Assembly (NCBI GenBank): GCA_941918925.1
Contig: OW799233.1
Coordinates: 152,128,845 to 152,192,844 of the forward strand
Direction: 5' to 3'
From: Phyto melanocephala
Lineage: Eukaryota > Arthropoda > Insecta > Diptera > Rhinophoridae
Length of the DNA stretch: 64,000 bases
Part shown: piece by piece, positions 10,746 to 22,929 of the stretch
How positions within the stretch are numbered: the first letter of the stretch is position 1
Layout: each line of letters starts with the position of its first letter
Made by a program: the position numbers and the translations under genes
The notes under the pieces: model-generated
What the model saw: the letters and a program-made list of their open reading frames with translations, nothing else
The model's database searches: none
What the model was told of the DNA's origin: nothing

Positions 10746-12565
10746 GTTTTTCTTTTTTGTTTCAATAAAGTGAGTACGTTTCAACATGAAGAAATGTAGG
10801 ACCAAATTACGGCGTTCGATTAATTATAAAAATAACAATGCCAAAAAGCACAGCGTACCTGAACGGCATACTTCAGAAGTCAGAAATGGTTATTGTTGAA
10901 TACTTTTCATTCCACCAAATATTTTCATTGCTTATTTAGGGAACGCATATAAGTATTATGTATAAAAGCATGTCAGTCATCTTGCCAAAGTCTTAACGAA
11001 GCTAAGATTTGACTCACTTATGGTGGAGCTAAAATCGCCATCTATTCTATGCTTCTCGCATAATCTAGAAGTGATTTGCAACCCCAAGACTTATATTGTC
11101 TAATATTTTCTTAAGAAACAGAAACCGTCAAAGACTTGTTAATCCAGTCCCGAAAAACACATGTGTAGAATCGAGTTCGAAACTAATAGGAATAGTTATT
11201 ATTTCTAATAAGCCCATTAAATATTAAAAAAAAGTTCAATTTATTTAATTTAAATTTGTTTAGAGAATTTTATTTGGACCATTTAACAATTTGTTCATAA
11301 TTTTTCCTCTACAAAAAGGCACCTAAATAGACTGCAGTTCATTAGAAATTAATCTTAATCATTTGACTTTCTAGTCCTGTCCTACAAATACCAACAAAAA
11401 AAAATTAACAGTATAAAATGACCGATGATGTCTTGAAAGAAAAACTTATTATTAATTTTAAAACATCATCGTTTAGAAAAACTAGTAAAACTATAACGAA
11501 ATAATTATAAAAATGAACTTATACTGCATTTATCATGTTTTATCGCAAGGAGGATAAGAAATTTTCACTTAATACAATTAAAATTATTTTACCAACAAAT
11601 TTCGTTGTTGACATTGATTCTTAGAAAACAACACCATAATGTTGTTTAGCTTCCTCTTCATTGTTCGAGCCAACATAACACGTAATTAAGTTGCACATAA
11701 AAAACAAAATAAAAGCAATTTACATAAAAAAACGAAAAAGTTTCTTTTTGTTCGAAGCGGATAAAGTTTTATTAAAATGCATAGCATTAAAATAAAATTA
11801 TTTACTAACAGACAACTACACTGTTTTTCGCTATCAGTAGAAGAGATCTGCAAGAAGTTTAAAAAAACTTATTTCATACATAAACGATTATTTCATGGTA
11901 GGTGGTTCAAAGCATTAAATAGACTTTGCAGTATAGAACAACTGCAATATATAATTACCTGATATTGTGACTTGTTTTCGCATAAACTTTAAAACCCATA
12001 AAAAAAAAATAATTGTAAAAAGGGATATAAAGGGAAATACATTTGAGAGTATCTATTTATAAAAACCATTTGTCATGTGATAGTCTGTTGGTAGCTCAAA
12101 AATAGCCAGATTGTTAATAAAATTTGTGTGTAAAGCAAATTAGGGTGAAAGTGGCATTATTCTTACAAGCTAAAGTTTAATTTTTGTATATCTCATAAAT
12201 GTTTATAATTATTATTTTCAAATTAAGCATAATCTACTATGCTGTTAATATTTGTCCTTCTAAACAAATAATAAAATCTAAGAAATGGGCTTGGCTGTTT
12301 CCATACAAATAAAAATTACTTTGTAGCATATTTTGGGAGTTGCAATGTAGAAAATCACAATCGCCTATGTTCTGCATTTCGAGTGATACAAAACACTAAA
12401 CTATAAACAATAAAACTACAACGGCACTTCCGAGTGAGTAAATTTCAGTCGGAATAGAGAACACAGGCAAATAACTTTGTTAGTAGACATCTATATTTAT
12501 GTAAAACATTTACGTAATCAAAGTGTTAAGTCCGACAAAAAAAGATGAAAAAAACCTAAGGGCAA
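10746..12565. other. No feature recognised apart from a short repeat match
   Basis: At 10801-10865 AATTACGGCGTTCGAT and AAAGCACAGCGTACC match, in two orientations, parts of the small inverted-repeat insert at 31921-32047. The rest is AT-rich with no coding frame that I recognise. Confidence 0.4.
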
Positions 12566-13259
12566 CAAGTAACAGTGCTATATTTGGCCGTGCCAAATCT
12601 TATATACCCTTCACAACGTGTAGTCATGGAATAACAATTGTTTGTATCACCATTCATCTCATATAAAATACGTACATATTTACATGTAAAAAAAATACCA
12701 AAAAAAAAAAAATTAAAAAAAAATATATTAAAAATAAAAAAATAATAATAAAAAACATTACAAAAAAAGAATTTAAAAAAAAAATTTTTTACAAAAATTA
12801 ATAAAAAATATAAAAAAAAAATAATAAAATATAAATAATATATTAAATAAAATAAAATTTTTTTGGCTCAGCTGGAATTCGATGCCACGTTTACTTTAAC
12901 CAGTATGTATGTAGGTTGTTGTTGTAATTGTAAAAAAAACGAGGTGGTCGTGGTTTTTTACTCATATCTCAGAAAGTTATAGGGGCGATTGCGCTGAATT
13001 TCAATAGCGATTCCTTCCTGGATATTTCCAAGAGATTGATACCATATAGAGATCTGAGGAACATATAGTTGCTTCTAAAAGTTGATTTCAACCAACACAC
13101 GGACAGACGGACAGATGATCAGGGCTTAATCGACTCCTATATTCATAAGCTTTCAGAAAATATATACTTTATGGGGTCGGAAATGAAAATTGTAGAAATT
13201 ACAAACGGAATGACAAAGCTACATATACCCTTGTGCACCACAGGTGAAGGGTATAAAAA
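12566..13259 (-). mobile_element. Family B Helentron-like repeat, copy B1
   Basis: On the minus strand it begins TTTTTATACCCTTCACCTGT, whose TATACCCTT pairs with AAGGGTATA 20 bases on. It ends with GTGAAGGGTATATAAG, the hairpin TTTGGC-ACG-GCCAAAT and CTGTTACTT. The middle holds an A-rich low-complexity block at 12688-12862. Small open frames in its end are repeat translations. Closely similar to B2 (18.7 kb) and B3 (48.9 kb). Confidence 0.8.
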
Positions 13260-13430
13260 GGAGCTCGAGCTATCTTTTCCTTATTCCCTTATTTGCTACG
13301 AGAGAGAATTGAGTGTACGGTCCGAAAGACAATTCACCAAGTAACTACTTTTGTTGAAAGGCAATATTCTATATATCTATTGAGGCGTCAACAACACCCC
13401 AGAAACAAGTTCGACCAAGAGTAACATCAG

Positions 13431-13757
13431 TCATAAAACCACTTCGGAGTCTGTTTTCTCTCTTGGGAGTAACCACAGCCACCACGTGGTCTCCGATAAG
13501 ACATCATTAATAACCAGTGTATACACATTCCCGTAGTACCAGATATGTCTGTGGTCAGATTTTAACGAATCTTTTAAAAGACTATTCACTGTTTTCCCAA
13601 CTAATGACTCTGATGGTGTGTATTTTAAGAGATATCCAAATGATATGATTGCTGAAATCATTACCGGCAATAATACAAACCCATTGCATTGAACATTTTG
13701 GATTTTATTACATTTGCTGATACTGCTGAGTCTCACATATTGGCGCAACAAGACCAT
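13431..13757 (-). CDS. Unrecognised 108-codon open frame
   Basis: I do not recognise this protein. It starts ATGGTCTTGTTG at 13757, follows an AT-rich upstream stretch, and ends TGA at 13431. It is less AT-rich than its surroundings, with a mixed amino-acid composition. One hydrophobic segment lies at about 26-44 (GFVLLPVMISAIISFGYLL). A later segment (SLVGKTVNSLLKDS...IWYYGNVYTLVIND) vaguely has the cadence of small Tudor-like or SH3-like repeats that follow 'GK.V..LF.D....WY.G.V' in other insect proteins; this is weak. It lies just beyond the 5' end of copy B1, with no neighbouring exons seen. It could be an exon, a retrocopy fragment or part of an unidentified transposon. Confidence 0.3.
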   Translation of the reverse strand: MVLLRQYVRLSSISKCNKIQNVQCNGFVLLPVMISAIISFGYLLKYTPSESLVGKTVNSLLKDSLKSDHRHIWYYGNVYTLVINDVLSETTWWLWLLPREKTDSEVVL

Positions 13758-14873
13758 TTTAGGGGATGTACAATCCCTCCGCCAGAATTTTAAAAAGTTA
13801 ACTATAATACATATAAAATTTACTCAGTTTAAGATTTTGCAAGAAAAATTGTTTCTACGCCACACACATCAGAAGGTTAAAAAAACCAAAAACTTTTCAC
13901 AAGAACATCAAATAAAAATTGATCAAGTAAGCTTGATGTGTTTGACCAACTAAGCTAGACGACCACCATCGATTCATTAAAATAATTTGAGTAATAAAAA
14001 CATTATTTAATATATATTTTTTTGCACCTACCCTGCTTATGCTTACAACTGTCTTCAAGTTTCTACAGACCGACGTCTAAGAACCGTTAATGGCTATGCC
14101 ATTATAAACTCTACTAATATACACAAGAATACGTAAAAGTTACGAATTATTTGTAATTACCATTAAGTTTAAATAAGGTTTAGTTTAAACAGTCAAATAA
14201 GAAAAAAAAACGTTCCGATACCAGTTTCCTAGGCACGCGCTCTGTAATTAATAGTTTTTCTGAAGCAAATTCCAATACCCTGGCTGGTCTTCGTTGTAAT
14301 CACTAACTCGTTGATTTGCTTTTTGTGAATTGTAACTACTAGCCGAATGCAATGCTCTCTGAATTATTCTTTCTTTCGCAATAACCACTAGCTCGTATTT
14401 TATCGTACACGAATATTACGCCTCCAGTATTTTCATTATATTCATGGTAATAAGTGTTTATACTTTTAACGTTTCCCCTGTTGTGTTTCTGTTTCTTTTG
14501 AAAATAACCAACAATATCGCCTTTTATTCTCAAAGGAAGCAGATCTTTAAAACAACCCATGCGAAAGCTGTGCTTTAACCCGGCCAGAAAATAAAACAGC
14601 ATCACAATGTGTGACAAATGTAAGGCTAGCAAAATTAAGAAATGTTTTGCTTCATGTTGGATTTTTCAAATCTCTGCAGAAAATTAAAATAAAATACTGA
14701 ATGATAAAAGTCACATGTTTATTGAAAGTGAATAAAATGTGTGCGTCTTGGATATTAATGCCTGAAGAGAAACCCAATACCATACTAAAACAGTAGCCGA
14801 AGTAGTTCCCACAATTGTTTCGCAACAAATCAACAAGAAAAGTCCGCATTAAACTCTTTTATAAAAGTTAACA
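13758..14873. other. No feature recognised
   Basis: Minus-strand frames of 97 (14339-14632) and 65 codons (14652-14849) exist but show no domain. Some stretches here are less AT-rich than the surroundings and may be relics of something coding. I cannot name them. Confidence 0.35.
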
Positions 14874-14943
14874 ATGTTTTTTTTTTTTGACAGATCACAC
14901 ATGCCTCATATCAAACTGCTTTGTCATTTTTGTTTAGTAGAGT

Positions 14944-16060
14944 TTGGCAAGTCATCACGCAAAGACTCATACCACAACCAAATTGTTCAGTTGTATTACG
15001 AAAATCAGCATTCAGTCAAAAATGTTTTACCAGTATTTTATCGTGAAATTTTGCTCAGTGACGAAGCACATTTCTGGCTCAACCGATACTTTAATGAACA
15101 AAATTGCAGTTTTTCTGCTGATTAGCAAACCGGAGAGCATCAAGAGCTACCATTATTTTTTTTTATTTATTTATTTGTGTTTAAGTCTATGAATATAATC
15201 CTTACAGCTTAAATATTATATTACACAAACTATTTTATTATACAGAAAATTAGGTGTTTTCACTTAAACTAATGTTTAAGTTTGTAACATTGCGGATCTG
15301 CCATTTCGTAGTTTGATTTAAAAGTTTTAATATAACATGGATTACTTATTGAATTGTAATATGCGTTGAGGAATATTCAGTGATATGTTACTTAGAAGAA
15401 ATTTGGGTATAACATTTTCATTTAATTTTTACGGGAACTGAAGCATTAAGCATAATTCGTCAACTTTTTAGTATTGAAAGCCGTATCAAAGTAGGACGTG
15501 ATAAATACGAGGTAAGAGCAGAATATCCCTGATATACATCTCTATATTATATTCATTACAAACAACGGTATGGTGTAGTTTATGGGCTGACGGTATCACT
15601 AGTCCATAATTCTTCAACAATGAGGCTAATCAGAATGTTACCGTCAATGGTAAACATTATCGTAACATGTTAACCGACTACATACTTCCTAAAAAGCGCA
15701 TGATTTTGGTGAGCTCTGCTTCCAAAAAGACGGCGCTACGAGCTACACAGCGCATCAAACGATAGAGTTGTTGTGAAATCATTTCGATAAGAATTTAATT
15801 TTACATTTTCCTTTGGTAAATGGTCACCTAGATCGTACGTTATCACACCTTTAGACTATTATACTTCGGTATCTGTAAAGTCTGAGGTCTTCAATAATAA
15901 ACTATTGATACATTTCCAGCCAACATTACTCGTGGTGTTTGCGAATTACCAGTTTCTATACACAAACGGGTCGCCCAAAATTACTCATTCCACCTTAGAC
16001 GTAGTCGTGACCAATATTTTAATGATATAAATGCCATAAAATATTCTTTTAAACGATAAA
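14944..16060 (+). pseudogene. Decayed mariner-type transposase, split by an insertion
   Basis: The N-terminal helix-turn-helix segment QIVQLYYENQHSVKNV is followed at once by the first catalytic block LLSDEAHFWLNRYFNEQNC, so about 100 residues between them are deleted. Homology stops at ~15150 and resumes at ~15560 with GLWADGI, NVTVNGKHYRNMLTDY, the second catalytic block FQKDGATSYTAHQT in another frame, then WSPRSYVITPLDYY and a C-terminal RSRDQYFNDI. Several frameshifts and stops; dead. The 400-base gap begins with a T-run followed by TTTATTTATTTG, consistent with a minus-strand poly(A) retroposon tail. Confidence 0.8.
15150..15558 (-). mobile_element. Probable LINE 3'-end insertion in the mariner relic
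   Basis: It interrupts transposase homology exactly between HQELPL and the following GLWADG block. Its left edge is a T-run, as expected for a 5'-truncated retroposon on the minus strand. No coding sequence remains, so the LINE family cannot be told. Confidence 0.45.
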
Positions 16061-17024
16061 AAATACTTTTAGTTCACTTTTAAATTTATTTGTTTTATCT
16101 TACAATTATTATCATACCGCACGATATATCACCCTTTAGTGAAACATAGTCCCTTAATTCTAGTATAGAAAAACGGGAAAGCAAAAATAATTTCATTGCT
16201 TTTGGTGAGTATTCCATTGCACAAACATTTTCTTCATCTAAAATATCTGAATCATTCTAGTTACATGACAAAGTTTTTGATTTCAGGTAGCGCTATCTAA
16301 ACATATCAGCAACTCCATCCCATGCAATGAGCAATGGAAAATATTATACTCAACAGAATCTTCACTGCCCACAATTTCCAATTTCAGAAGACAAATGAAA
16401 ATGTATAACAATCATAACTGTTTAAATGTTTTACAAGGTATTATACACACATACATACTTATGTACACATATATAAGATCTTGAAAAGTACACATGTCTG
16501 CAAAAAGAAACTCAATATTATAAAACAGAATTTCTAATAAAAAGAAAAACAAATAAAGCTGCTTATGTATTTCCTAATACGTTGTTAAAAATCAAAATAT
16601 AAATTGAACCACTTTTCAAATAACTTTCAATAGAAAAAGAAATAAAAACTCTTCATATTGACCTTTGAAATAAAAAGCTTTTATGAAAAAATCCCCACAC
16701 AAGATGAAAAAATATTTTACGTATTCAAGAGCATTTTGTAGTATAAAAAACCAACAACAAAAACAAATTGAATACATTACAAACATTATGTGATTTAATT
16801 CAAAAAATATTTACATGTTTTTTTATAAAAAAGATAGTACAACTGGTACAACCACAAAATTTACAAATAAATATAAAATTTACGACATTATTTTATACTG
16901 ACATTGTATTAATAAATAGGTAGTACACGAGTATTCTTAAAGTAAGTGTTTGCAATTTGAAAAAGCATGGCTCAAACAGAAAATTGTTTCTGTCCTCCGT
17001 AACCCAAGAAACTTATTTAATTTA
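16061..17024. other. No feature recognised
   Basis: AT-rich sequence with no support for a gene or repeat family. Confidence 0.4.
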
Positions 17025-17028
17025 ATTT

Positions 17029-17297
17029 TTTGGAAAAACCTAACTTTTTTATCAGTCCTCCAATCGTATGTGTATTATGGAAAATATGGATGTGGATGAT
17101 ATGTGGTTTCAACAGGACGGTGCCACTTGCCACACAGTTAACGAAACAATGGCTTTTTTGCGCGACAAAATCAATGACCGTGTTATCTCACGTGGTGGCG
17201 ATGTCAATTGGCAGTAAAGATCATGTGATTTGACACCGTTGGACCTCTTTCTTTGGGGTTCAAAATCAACATCGGACCTTACAATTTAACCACCCTT
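17029..17297 (+). pseudogene. Mariner-type transposase fragment with 3' terminal repeat
   Basis: Encodes MDVDDMWFQQDGATCHTVNE (second catalytic D), a linker RDKINDRVISRGGDVNW, a stop, then RSCDLTPLDLFLWG (third catalytic D). After this the reading jumps directly to the terminal repeat (ATCGGACCTTACAATTTAAC, CACCCTT then TA). That terminal repeat matches the mariner-derived inserts in family A, so this is the best surviving catalytic piece of the element that gave rise to those inserts. 5' half and C-terminus are missing. Confidence 0.85.
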
Positions 17298-17696
17298 TAT
17301 TACAGCAAATATACGCAAAACCTATAACAATGTCTTGATATTCAAATTCATTTAAATTAAGAAAACTTTTATAAAATAAACATTTAGTCATTAGAGCAGA
17401 AACTAAGAAAAATTTAGCAGTTATTTCGTTGTTTCGTCAAATATTTGCCTAGTGTGAATTTTTTTGTCTACACCCAAAAAACAGACAGTTAATCGAATAG
17501 TTTAGTGCTTGCAATGTACCTTTTCCTTAGTGGTTAGACAATTTCTATTGCTGGAATCACAATTTCTTAATACTGACTGATTTATATTCCGAATTGAAAT
17601 TGTTACGATTATCTATACGATTGGCGATAATTTAAGTAGCCACAACTGTTACTGTTTTATCTGTGTAGTCTTTAATTAAACAATATTTAAATTTGA
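17298..17696. other. No feature recognised
   Basis: AT-rich non-coding stretch between the mariner fragment and family C. Confidence 0.4.
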
Positions 17697-18687
17697 TAAC
17701 CCTTCACCAACGGTATACATAGCTTTGCCACACCGTTTGTAATTTCTCTAATATTCCAACCACATAAAGTATATTTTGTCTAAAAGCTTATGACTATGGT
17801 AGCTTATTATATTATATTCGTCTGTACGTCTTTCTATCTGACCTGTGTTGTTTGAAAATAACTTTTATAAGACCCCACAGGTTTAACAGGGGTGTATGTG
17901 GTATCAACCTTTTAGAAAGGCGTTGAATCAGATGCCGATGAAGCTTTTGAGTCGAGTAAGTTATTCGAAAGGCTACATTGCACTCACATAATGGATGGAT
18001 CATTTCCTAATGGATAATGACATTAGTATCTTTAATTGTGGGCAGTTTTTGAATGGCAGGGCAGGTGCTGTGCATACTGACTTTAATTGAACCTATGCTG
18101 TACCTTGAGTCTGGGGCAGTACTTGTCTGTTTATCAGACAGAAATGTTTGGTTTGTTGCACGCATTGAATCAACTATTGAAATGTCAAATGCAGATGAAG
18201 ACAATTCTCATTACACTTGATAGTCGGTTATAGAACCCGTGCTCCGAATAGGTGTGAACCCCTCTTTGGTACTTGAGTGTGTTAGCAACACTACAAATAA
18301 TGTCTACAAACGAAGTGATGATGATGTGGGTTAAAAAGCACCTGACCATAGCTGTGAATGAAGCTGCTGATGAATTCGAGAATTTACAATCTGTGGACCA
18401 GATCCCTGACTTATTCTGAGTGATGGGTTAGTAGAATTTTAATGGGAAAACTTTATAAACTTACGAAGATGAATGAAGAGAACCAGAAACAAACAAGCTC
18501 GTATGGTGCTTAAGAAGCCTTTTTTTCTGGTTGTTGTAGCACAAAAAAATTCAAAATCTATTTGAAACTAAAATATAAGCACAAAAATACAAAATTAATA
18601 GACTTATAAAAATTTTAAAATCCCGTAATGACCACCACTACAAAAAGGCGTACAATAAAATTGTATGTGGGTCCAATATAGTAATTA

Positions 18688-19298
18688 ACAAGTAAGAGCG
18701 CTATATTCGGCCGTGCCGAATCTTATATACCCTTCACAACGTGTAGTCATGCAATAACAATAGTTTGTTTCACCATTCATCTCATATGAAATACGTACAT
18801 ACATGTAAAAAAACATTAAAAAAAAATATATATAAAAAATAAGAAAAAAAAAGAATAAAAAAAATTCAAAAAAAAATTTTTTTAAATTTAAAAAAAAATA
18901 TAACTATTATATACTCAGCTGGGATTCGATGCCACGTTAAGTCTAACCAGTATATATGTATATTGTTGTTGCAATTGTGAAAAAAAACGAACTAGTCGTG
19001 GTTTTTTGCTCATATCTCAGAAAGTTATGGGGCGATTGTACTGAATTTCAATAGCGATTCATTCCCGGATATTTCCAAAAGATTGATACCATACTCAAAT
19101 CTGAGGAACATATGGTTGCTTCTAAAAGTTGATTTCAACCAACACACGGACACACGGTCAGGGCTTAATCGATTCCTATATTCATAAGCTTTCCGAAAAT
19201 ATATACTTTATGGGGTCGGAAATGAAAATTGTAGAAATTACAAACGGAATGACAAAGCTATATATACCCTTGTGCACCACAGGTGAAGGGTATAAAAA
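18688..19298 (-). mobile_element. Family B Helentron-like repeat, copy B2
   Basis: Same ends as B1: on the minus strand TTTTTATACCCTTCACCTGT at the 5' end and the hairpin ATTCGGC-ACG-GCCGAAT then CTCTTACTT at the 3' end. The A-rich middle (18805-18900) is shorter than in B1 and B3. Inserted in family C2. Confidence 0.8.
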
Positions 19299-19447
19299 TG
19301 ACCCTCTTCAACCCTCTCAATATTAGTATCAAATTGTTCTGTAGAATACATTAAACTATGAAAAGTTAAAATCCAAGATGGCGTCTCAACCCCATCAATA
19401 TGGGTAAAAAAAATTTAAAATAAAAGAAAACGTTGGAAATAATAAAG

Positions 19448-19478
19448 AAAAATGGCGTATATGCCATACGCCATTTTT
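19448..19478. repeat. Perfect 13-bp hairpin
   Basis: AAAAATGGCGTAT, loop ATGCC, then the exact complement ATACGCCATTTTT. It lies in family C2 interior; AATGGCG(T) also occurs in copy C1 near 10637 without the second arm. Confidence 0.75.
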
Positions 19479-19560
19479 AAATCTGAAATCTATGATATTC
19501 TACAATGAGGTTATTATACCTATGTATATAATGGTAAAGCGAATTATCAGATTCAGCAAT

Positions 19561-20744
19561 CTTACTTTTTTACTTTTATTTTTCTTAAGTCACGATGTCA
19601 AAAACCGTTCCGAGTAATTTTCTATGCTTTTATACAGTACAAAAGTTTAAATTTGTTTAAATGGTACAGCTCACAGGGTCATAAAACAAGCTAAGCTATT
19701 ATTTCATGTGAAAGTGGTGGTAGTTGATATAAAACACTCGCTTTAGCATCATCTGATGTTAGTCAGTCTACTATGTATGATTTTATGATACATGTTCTAA
19801 TGTTTTTCCTTTTCCACTTACTACAACGATGTATTTAAATATTCTTACTATGTTACGTTTCTAGTCTATTTATGTTGGTGCCCTTGAATACGAAATTATT
19901 TTACACTTGATTGCTTTAATAGGAAATCAACGGGTTTAAATTTATTCAGCCACATTTTACACATGGCTTAAATCAAAAAAAAAAAATAAACATTAAACAA
20001 AATTTGTTAAAAACCACAAAAAAAAAGAAAACTAGTCAAATAGAAAATATTAACCATCAACGCCCACACACAAACAAACAGTAGCAACAGTCAAAAGGAA
20101 GCGAAATAGGAAAAAAAGGTTAATATATGTATGCATGACGTAAGTAGGGGTAATACACTGCCTGCCCCAAATTATAGGATAAATAAGCAAATAGCGATTG
20201 CAAAAGCAGAGAATGTAGAACATCGTAAATATTAAAATACTTTTTAAAAAATCTATACTATTACTAACATGGAAAAAAATATCAAGGTTAAATAAGAGGA
20301 GCAAAATCACACATATACTGCATTAACATACATTGTATGCGAAATGTCTCAAAGGAATAATAGTCATATAAACATTTACACAGACAAAAAATGCACAACC
20401 ACATGTAAGCATGCACGTATAATAGAAGATCGAAATAAATAAACGTAAGTATGTGTAATTTGCTAAGGTCGAAATTTGCCAGTATATACATACAAGACAA
20501 ACAAAAAAAATTATAATAAAAAGGAATCAGAGGAAAAAACTACAAATAATGCAAAATGGCTTATAAGTATGAGAGTTTCTTTTCCATAAAATTCAAATAA
20601 AAATAGCAGTAAAAAAAACAAATTGTAACATACACGGCAGATAAACTTTTATGCGACCTTAGACAATATATTTTCGATTGTGGGTTTTTTTGTATAAGCT
20701 TCAAAATATATTTATGTATGTTTACCGAAAAGTGTGGTAAAATA
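19561..20744. other. No feature recognised
   Basis: AT-rich sequence with short A-runs and TACATA motifs. Small minus-strand frames at 20050-20750 look like chance. Confidence 0.4.
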
Positions 20745-20823
20745 AACAACTAGGAGTGCTATATTTGGCTGTGCCGAATCTAATATATCCTTCAAACGGT
20801 TTGTACCATTTTTTAAGTGTATA
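20745..20823 (-). mobile_element. 3' end of a family B/C repeat, interrupted
   Basis: Shows the shared 3' terminus on the minus strand: CAACTAGGAGTGCTATATTT and the hairpin TTGGC-TGT-GCC(G)AA, followed by ATATATCCTTC. The long-TIR element starts at 20824, and the rest of this copy is not recognisable beyond 23454. Confidence 0.55.
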
Positions 20824-21341
20824 ACACAGTACAACACATGATTTGCCAACTCAATTCTGTTAACTGTATGTGAAATTAGACCCAAAAAGAAGAATTTCTG
20901 CATCATTCGTTTTGTCTTCTTACCTGCGATTTGAAGTTAGTATCGATTTGAAGTTAGTACTATCGTATAGGGGAATTTATCACGTTTTAGGCCCTGTTGT
21001 TTGACATAGCTCGACAATCACTAGCCCAATTTAGTTGAAATAAATTTTAAAAAATTAAGAATTACAATTCCCTTAATCTGTTCATATATTGTTTTCCTAT
21101 ACAAGTAACACTTTCGAAGTTAAAAATGAATGTATGAAGGGAAAAAATTATTTTTTGCCTAAAAATTTAAATTTTTTTTTTTTTAAATACATAAAAAATC
21201 CAAAATGGAAAAAAGTTTCAAGTCTAGTTATTTTTTCGCAAAGTCACATAACCTATGAGCAAAATGAGACAAAGATCATAAAAATCGATGCACGCGTTTC
21301 GCTTTTATTCGCAATTGAGTAAATGTATGAATTTCAAAAAT
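20824..21341. repeat. Left terminal inverted repeat of the 2.6-kb element
   Basis: Contains TGCCAACTCAATTCTG, CGATTTGAAGTTAGTA (direct repeat in tandem), GGGGAATTTATCACG and, inward, CGATGCACGCGTTTCGC. A 78-codon frame here (21089-21322) has a twin on the other arm; that is a result of the inverted repeat, not two genes. Confidence 0.85.
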
Positions 21342-21359
21342 CAGTTATAGCCACCACCC

Positions 21360-22451
21360 TTAAAAGGGTGTTCTTCCTTTCCAATCTTTACATTGATATT
21401 GATTTCCTTTGTATCGTGAATCCCAATTACAAAGGAAGCAGAAGTATTTTGGATATCCGTCCTTTTCTATAATCCCTTGTAGTATGTTGACCACCTTCAG
21501 ATCGCAACAAATGTTCCATTTGTGTTCATCGTATTTGATTTTCTTCAAAATTTCGCCCAATGCTTCATACGTTTCCTTCATAGTTGTGCTGAATCCCAAT
21601 GGAATGCATGGTTTTTTATTTTTTTTGTGCAGCAGCACAGCCTTCAAACTAGTAACTGAACCATCGATGAATAAACGCCAGTCGCCAGCGATATAATCCA
21701 TTCCCAATTTTTTCACTAAACCTGGGATATCATGGCCGTACGTGAACGTATTTGCTTCGTCAACGGAATAAAATTTCTGAAAATCAGCTTGGCGTTGTCG
21801 GTATGATGTTGCGCTGACATTTTGCTGTGTGAGTTTTCTTCTCTTCAAAAATGATGTCAGCCATTCGGAGTCGTGTTGTGACAGTCCCAGCTTGGCCACA
21901 ATGTAATCCATTTCGATTTGTGGTAGCGGTTGTGGTGCACTATTTTCAATATCGGGTATCCAATCAGCATCATCCAAATTGGTCGGATTGGTGAAAACGG
22001 TTACGGCTAGCAGGGACACAGTATCCGCACTCGGAGGTTTAGGTGCATCGGTATCAGCAGGGCGTTGCACTGGAAGTGTGGCAGTAAATGCAGCAGTGTA
22101 TACTTTTGTTTTCAATTGTTGTCTGTTTAATCCAGGACGAAAATTTATGCATGCATAGCACCTGGATTCATCATGTCCAGTTGTGTCTTCCACCCAAATT
22201 ACTGGCTTCATAAAAGATAACTTTCTACTTTTTCCGTGAATCCATTTTAGAAGGGTAGTATAACAACTGTTGCACACTGTGTTCGGCGTAAAATTTGCAC
22301 CACTTAAATCTGCTTCATCGAAATAATTACAATACCCGGTTTTGAATTGCTCAGTAAACAAATTTTTTCGATCTTTTTTCTGTATTTTTCGGACGATATG
22401 ACCACAAACGTAACAATATTCATCCAAATATGGGCACTTGTTGTTTTCCAT
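21360..22451 (-). CDS. Putative transposase-like protein, C-terminally truncated
   Basis: 363 codons, start MENNKCPYLDEYC at 22451. N-terminal cysteine pairs (C13-C16, C60-C63, C98-C101) suggest a zinc-binding DNA-recognition region. A Pro/Thr/Asp-rich linker spans ~125-175. A conserved-looking core follows with TSYRQRQADFQKFY, DWRLFIDGSVTSLKAVLLH (D263), NICCDLKVVN (D317) and YFCFLCNWDSR (D344). From memory, a family of uncharacterised proteins that is multi-copy in many insect genomes has the same core (FIDSS..SLKAVLLHNGN, CGDLK, CFLCLWDSR) and runs several hundred residues further. Here the frame stops at GRTPF where it nears the inverted repeat, so the C-terminal half is probably deleted. 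The acidic residues could be part of an RNase H-like catalytic core; that is inference. Confidence 0.65.
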   Translation of the reverse strand: MENNKCPYLDEYCYVCGHIVRKIQKKDRKNLFTEQFKTGYCNYFDEADLSGANFTPNTVCNSCYTTLLKWIHGKSRKLSFMKPVIWVEDTTGHDESRCYACINFRPGLNRQQLKTKVYTAAFTATLPVQRPADTDAPKPPSADTVSLLAVTVFTNPTNLDDADWIPDIENSAPQPLPQIEMDYIVAKLGLSQHDSEWLTSFLKRRKLTQQNVSATSYRQRQADFQKFYSVDEANTFTYGHDIPGLVKKLGMDYIAGDWRLFIDGSVTSLKAVLLHKKNKKPCIPLGFSTTMKETYEALGEILKKIKYDEHKWNICCDLKVVNILQGIIEKDGYPKYFCFLCNWDSRYKGNQYQCKDWKGRTPF

Positions 22452-22929
22452 ATTGATATATTTTATGTTTTGTTGTTATTCACTTTTAAAAAACTGGAGA
22501 AAAATCACTTTTACTGTTCGCGTTCGTCGGCACTGGCTGAATGCCAAAAATCGATCAATGCACACCTACAAATACTACGTATTTTTGAATATTTTACTGC
22601 CAGGTACTTATAAATGGGCGCATATTTTAAGGGCGGCTGGCTATATACCTGATTCAGCACTTGTACGTTTCAAACTGTGCAAAACTTTCAAAATAATGAC
22701 CACCCTTAAATGTGGGTGCAATTTCTGTAAAAAAAATCATATAGGTAGCCACCGGAAAAACCAAAATAATAAAAAGGTCCACTTTCCGTTTAATTGTCCA
22801 CGTACATTTATTACCGCAATCATAAAAATCAAATAACCTTTTGTTTATTCCTTTTTTTTTAATTCTCAGAATCATGAAAAAGGTGTCAATGTTTTCTCCA
22901 AATAATGTTGTGCATATCTCGAGCAAATT

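Larger units (their letters stand above)
17697..19560 (+). mobile_element. Family C Helentron-like repeat, copy C2, split by copy B2
   Basis: Degenerate 5' end AACCCTTCACC...CACACCGTTTGTAATTTC at 17699-17740, interior phrase GGGTCCAATATAGTAATTA just before 18688, then family B2, then family C interior again from 19299 (AAAATCCAAGATGGCGTCTC, CCCCATCAATATGGGTA) to about 19560. Sequence at ~17850-18480 does not match other C copies and may be a further insertion. Old and diverged. Confidence 0.55.

Noticed and set aside
17812..18204. Minus-strand frames of 63 and 65 codons in less AT-rich DNA
   Set aside because: I looked for pogo-, Tc1- and LINE-type motifs and found none; retained only as an unmatched stretch within copy C2.
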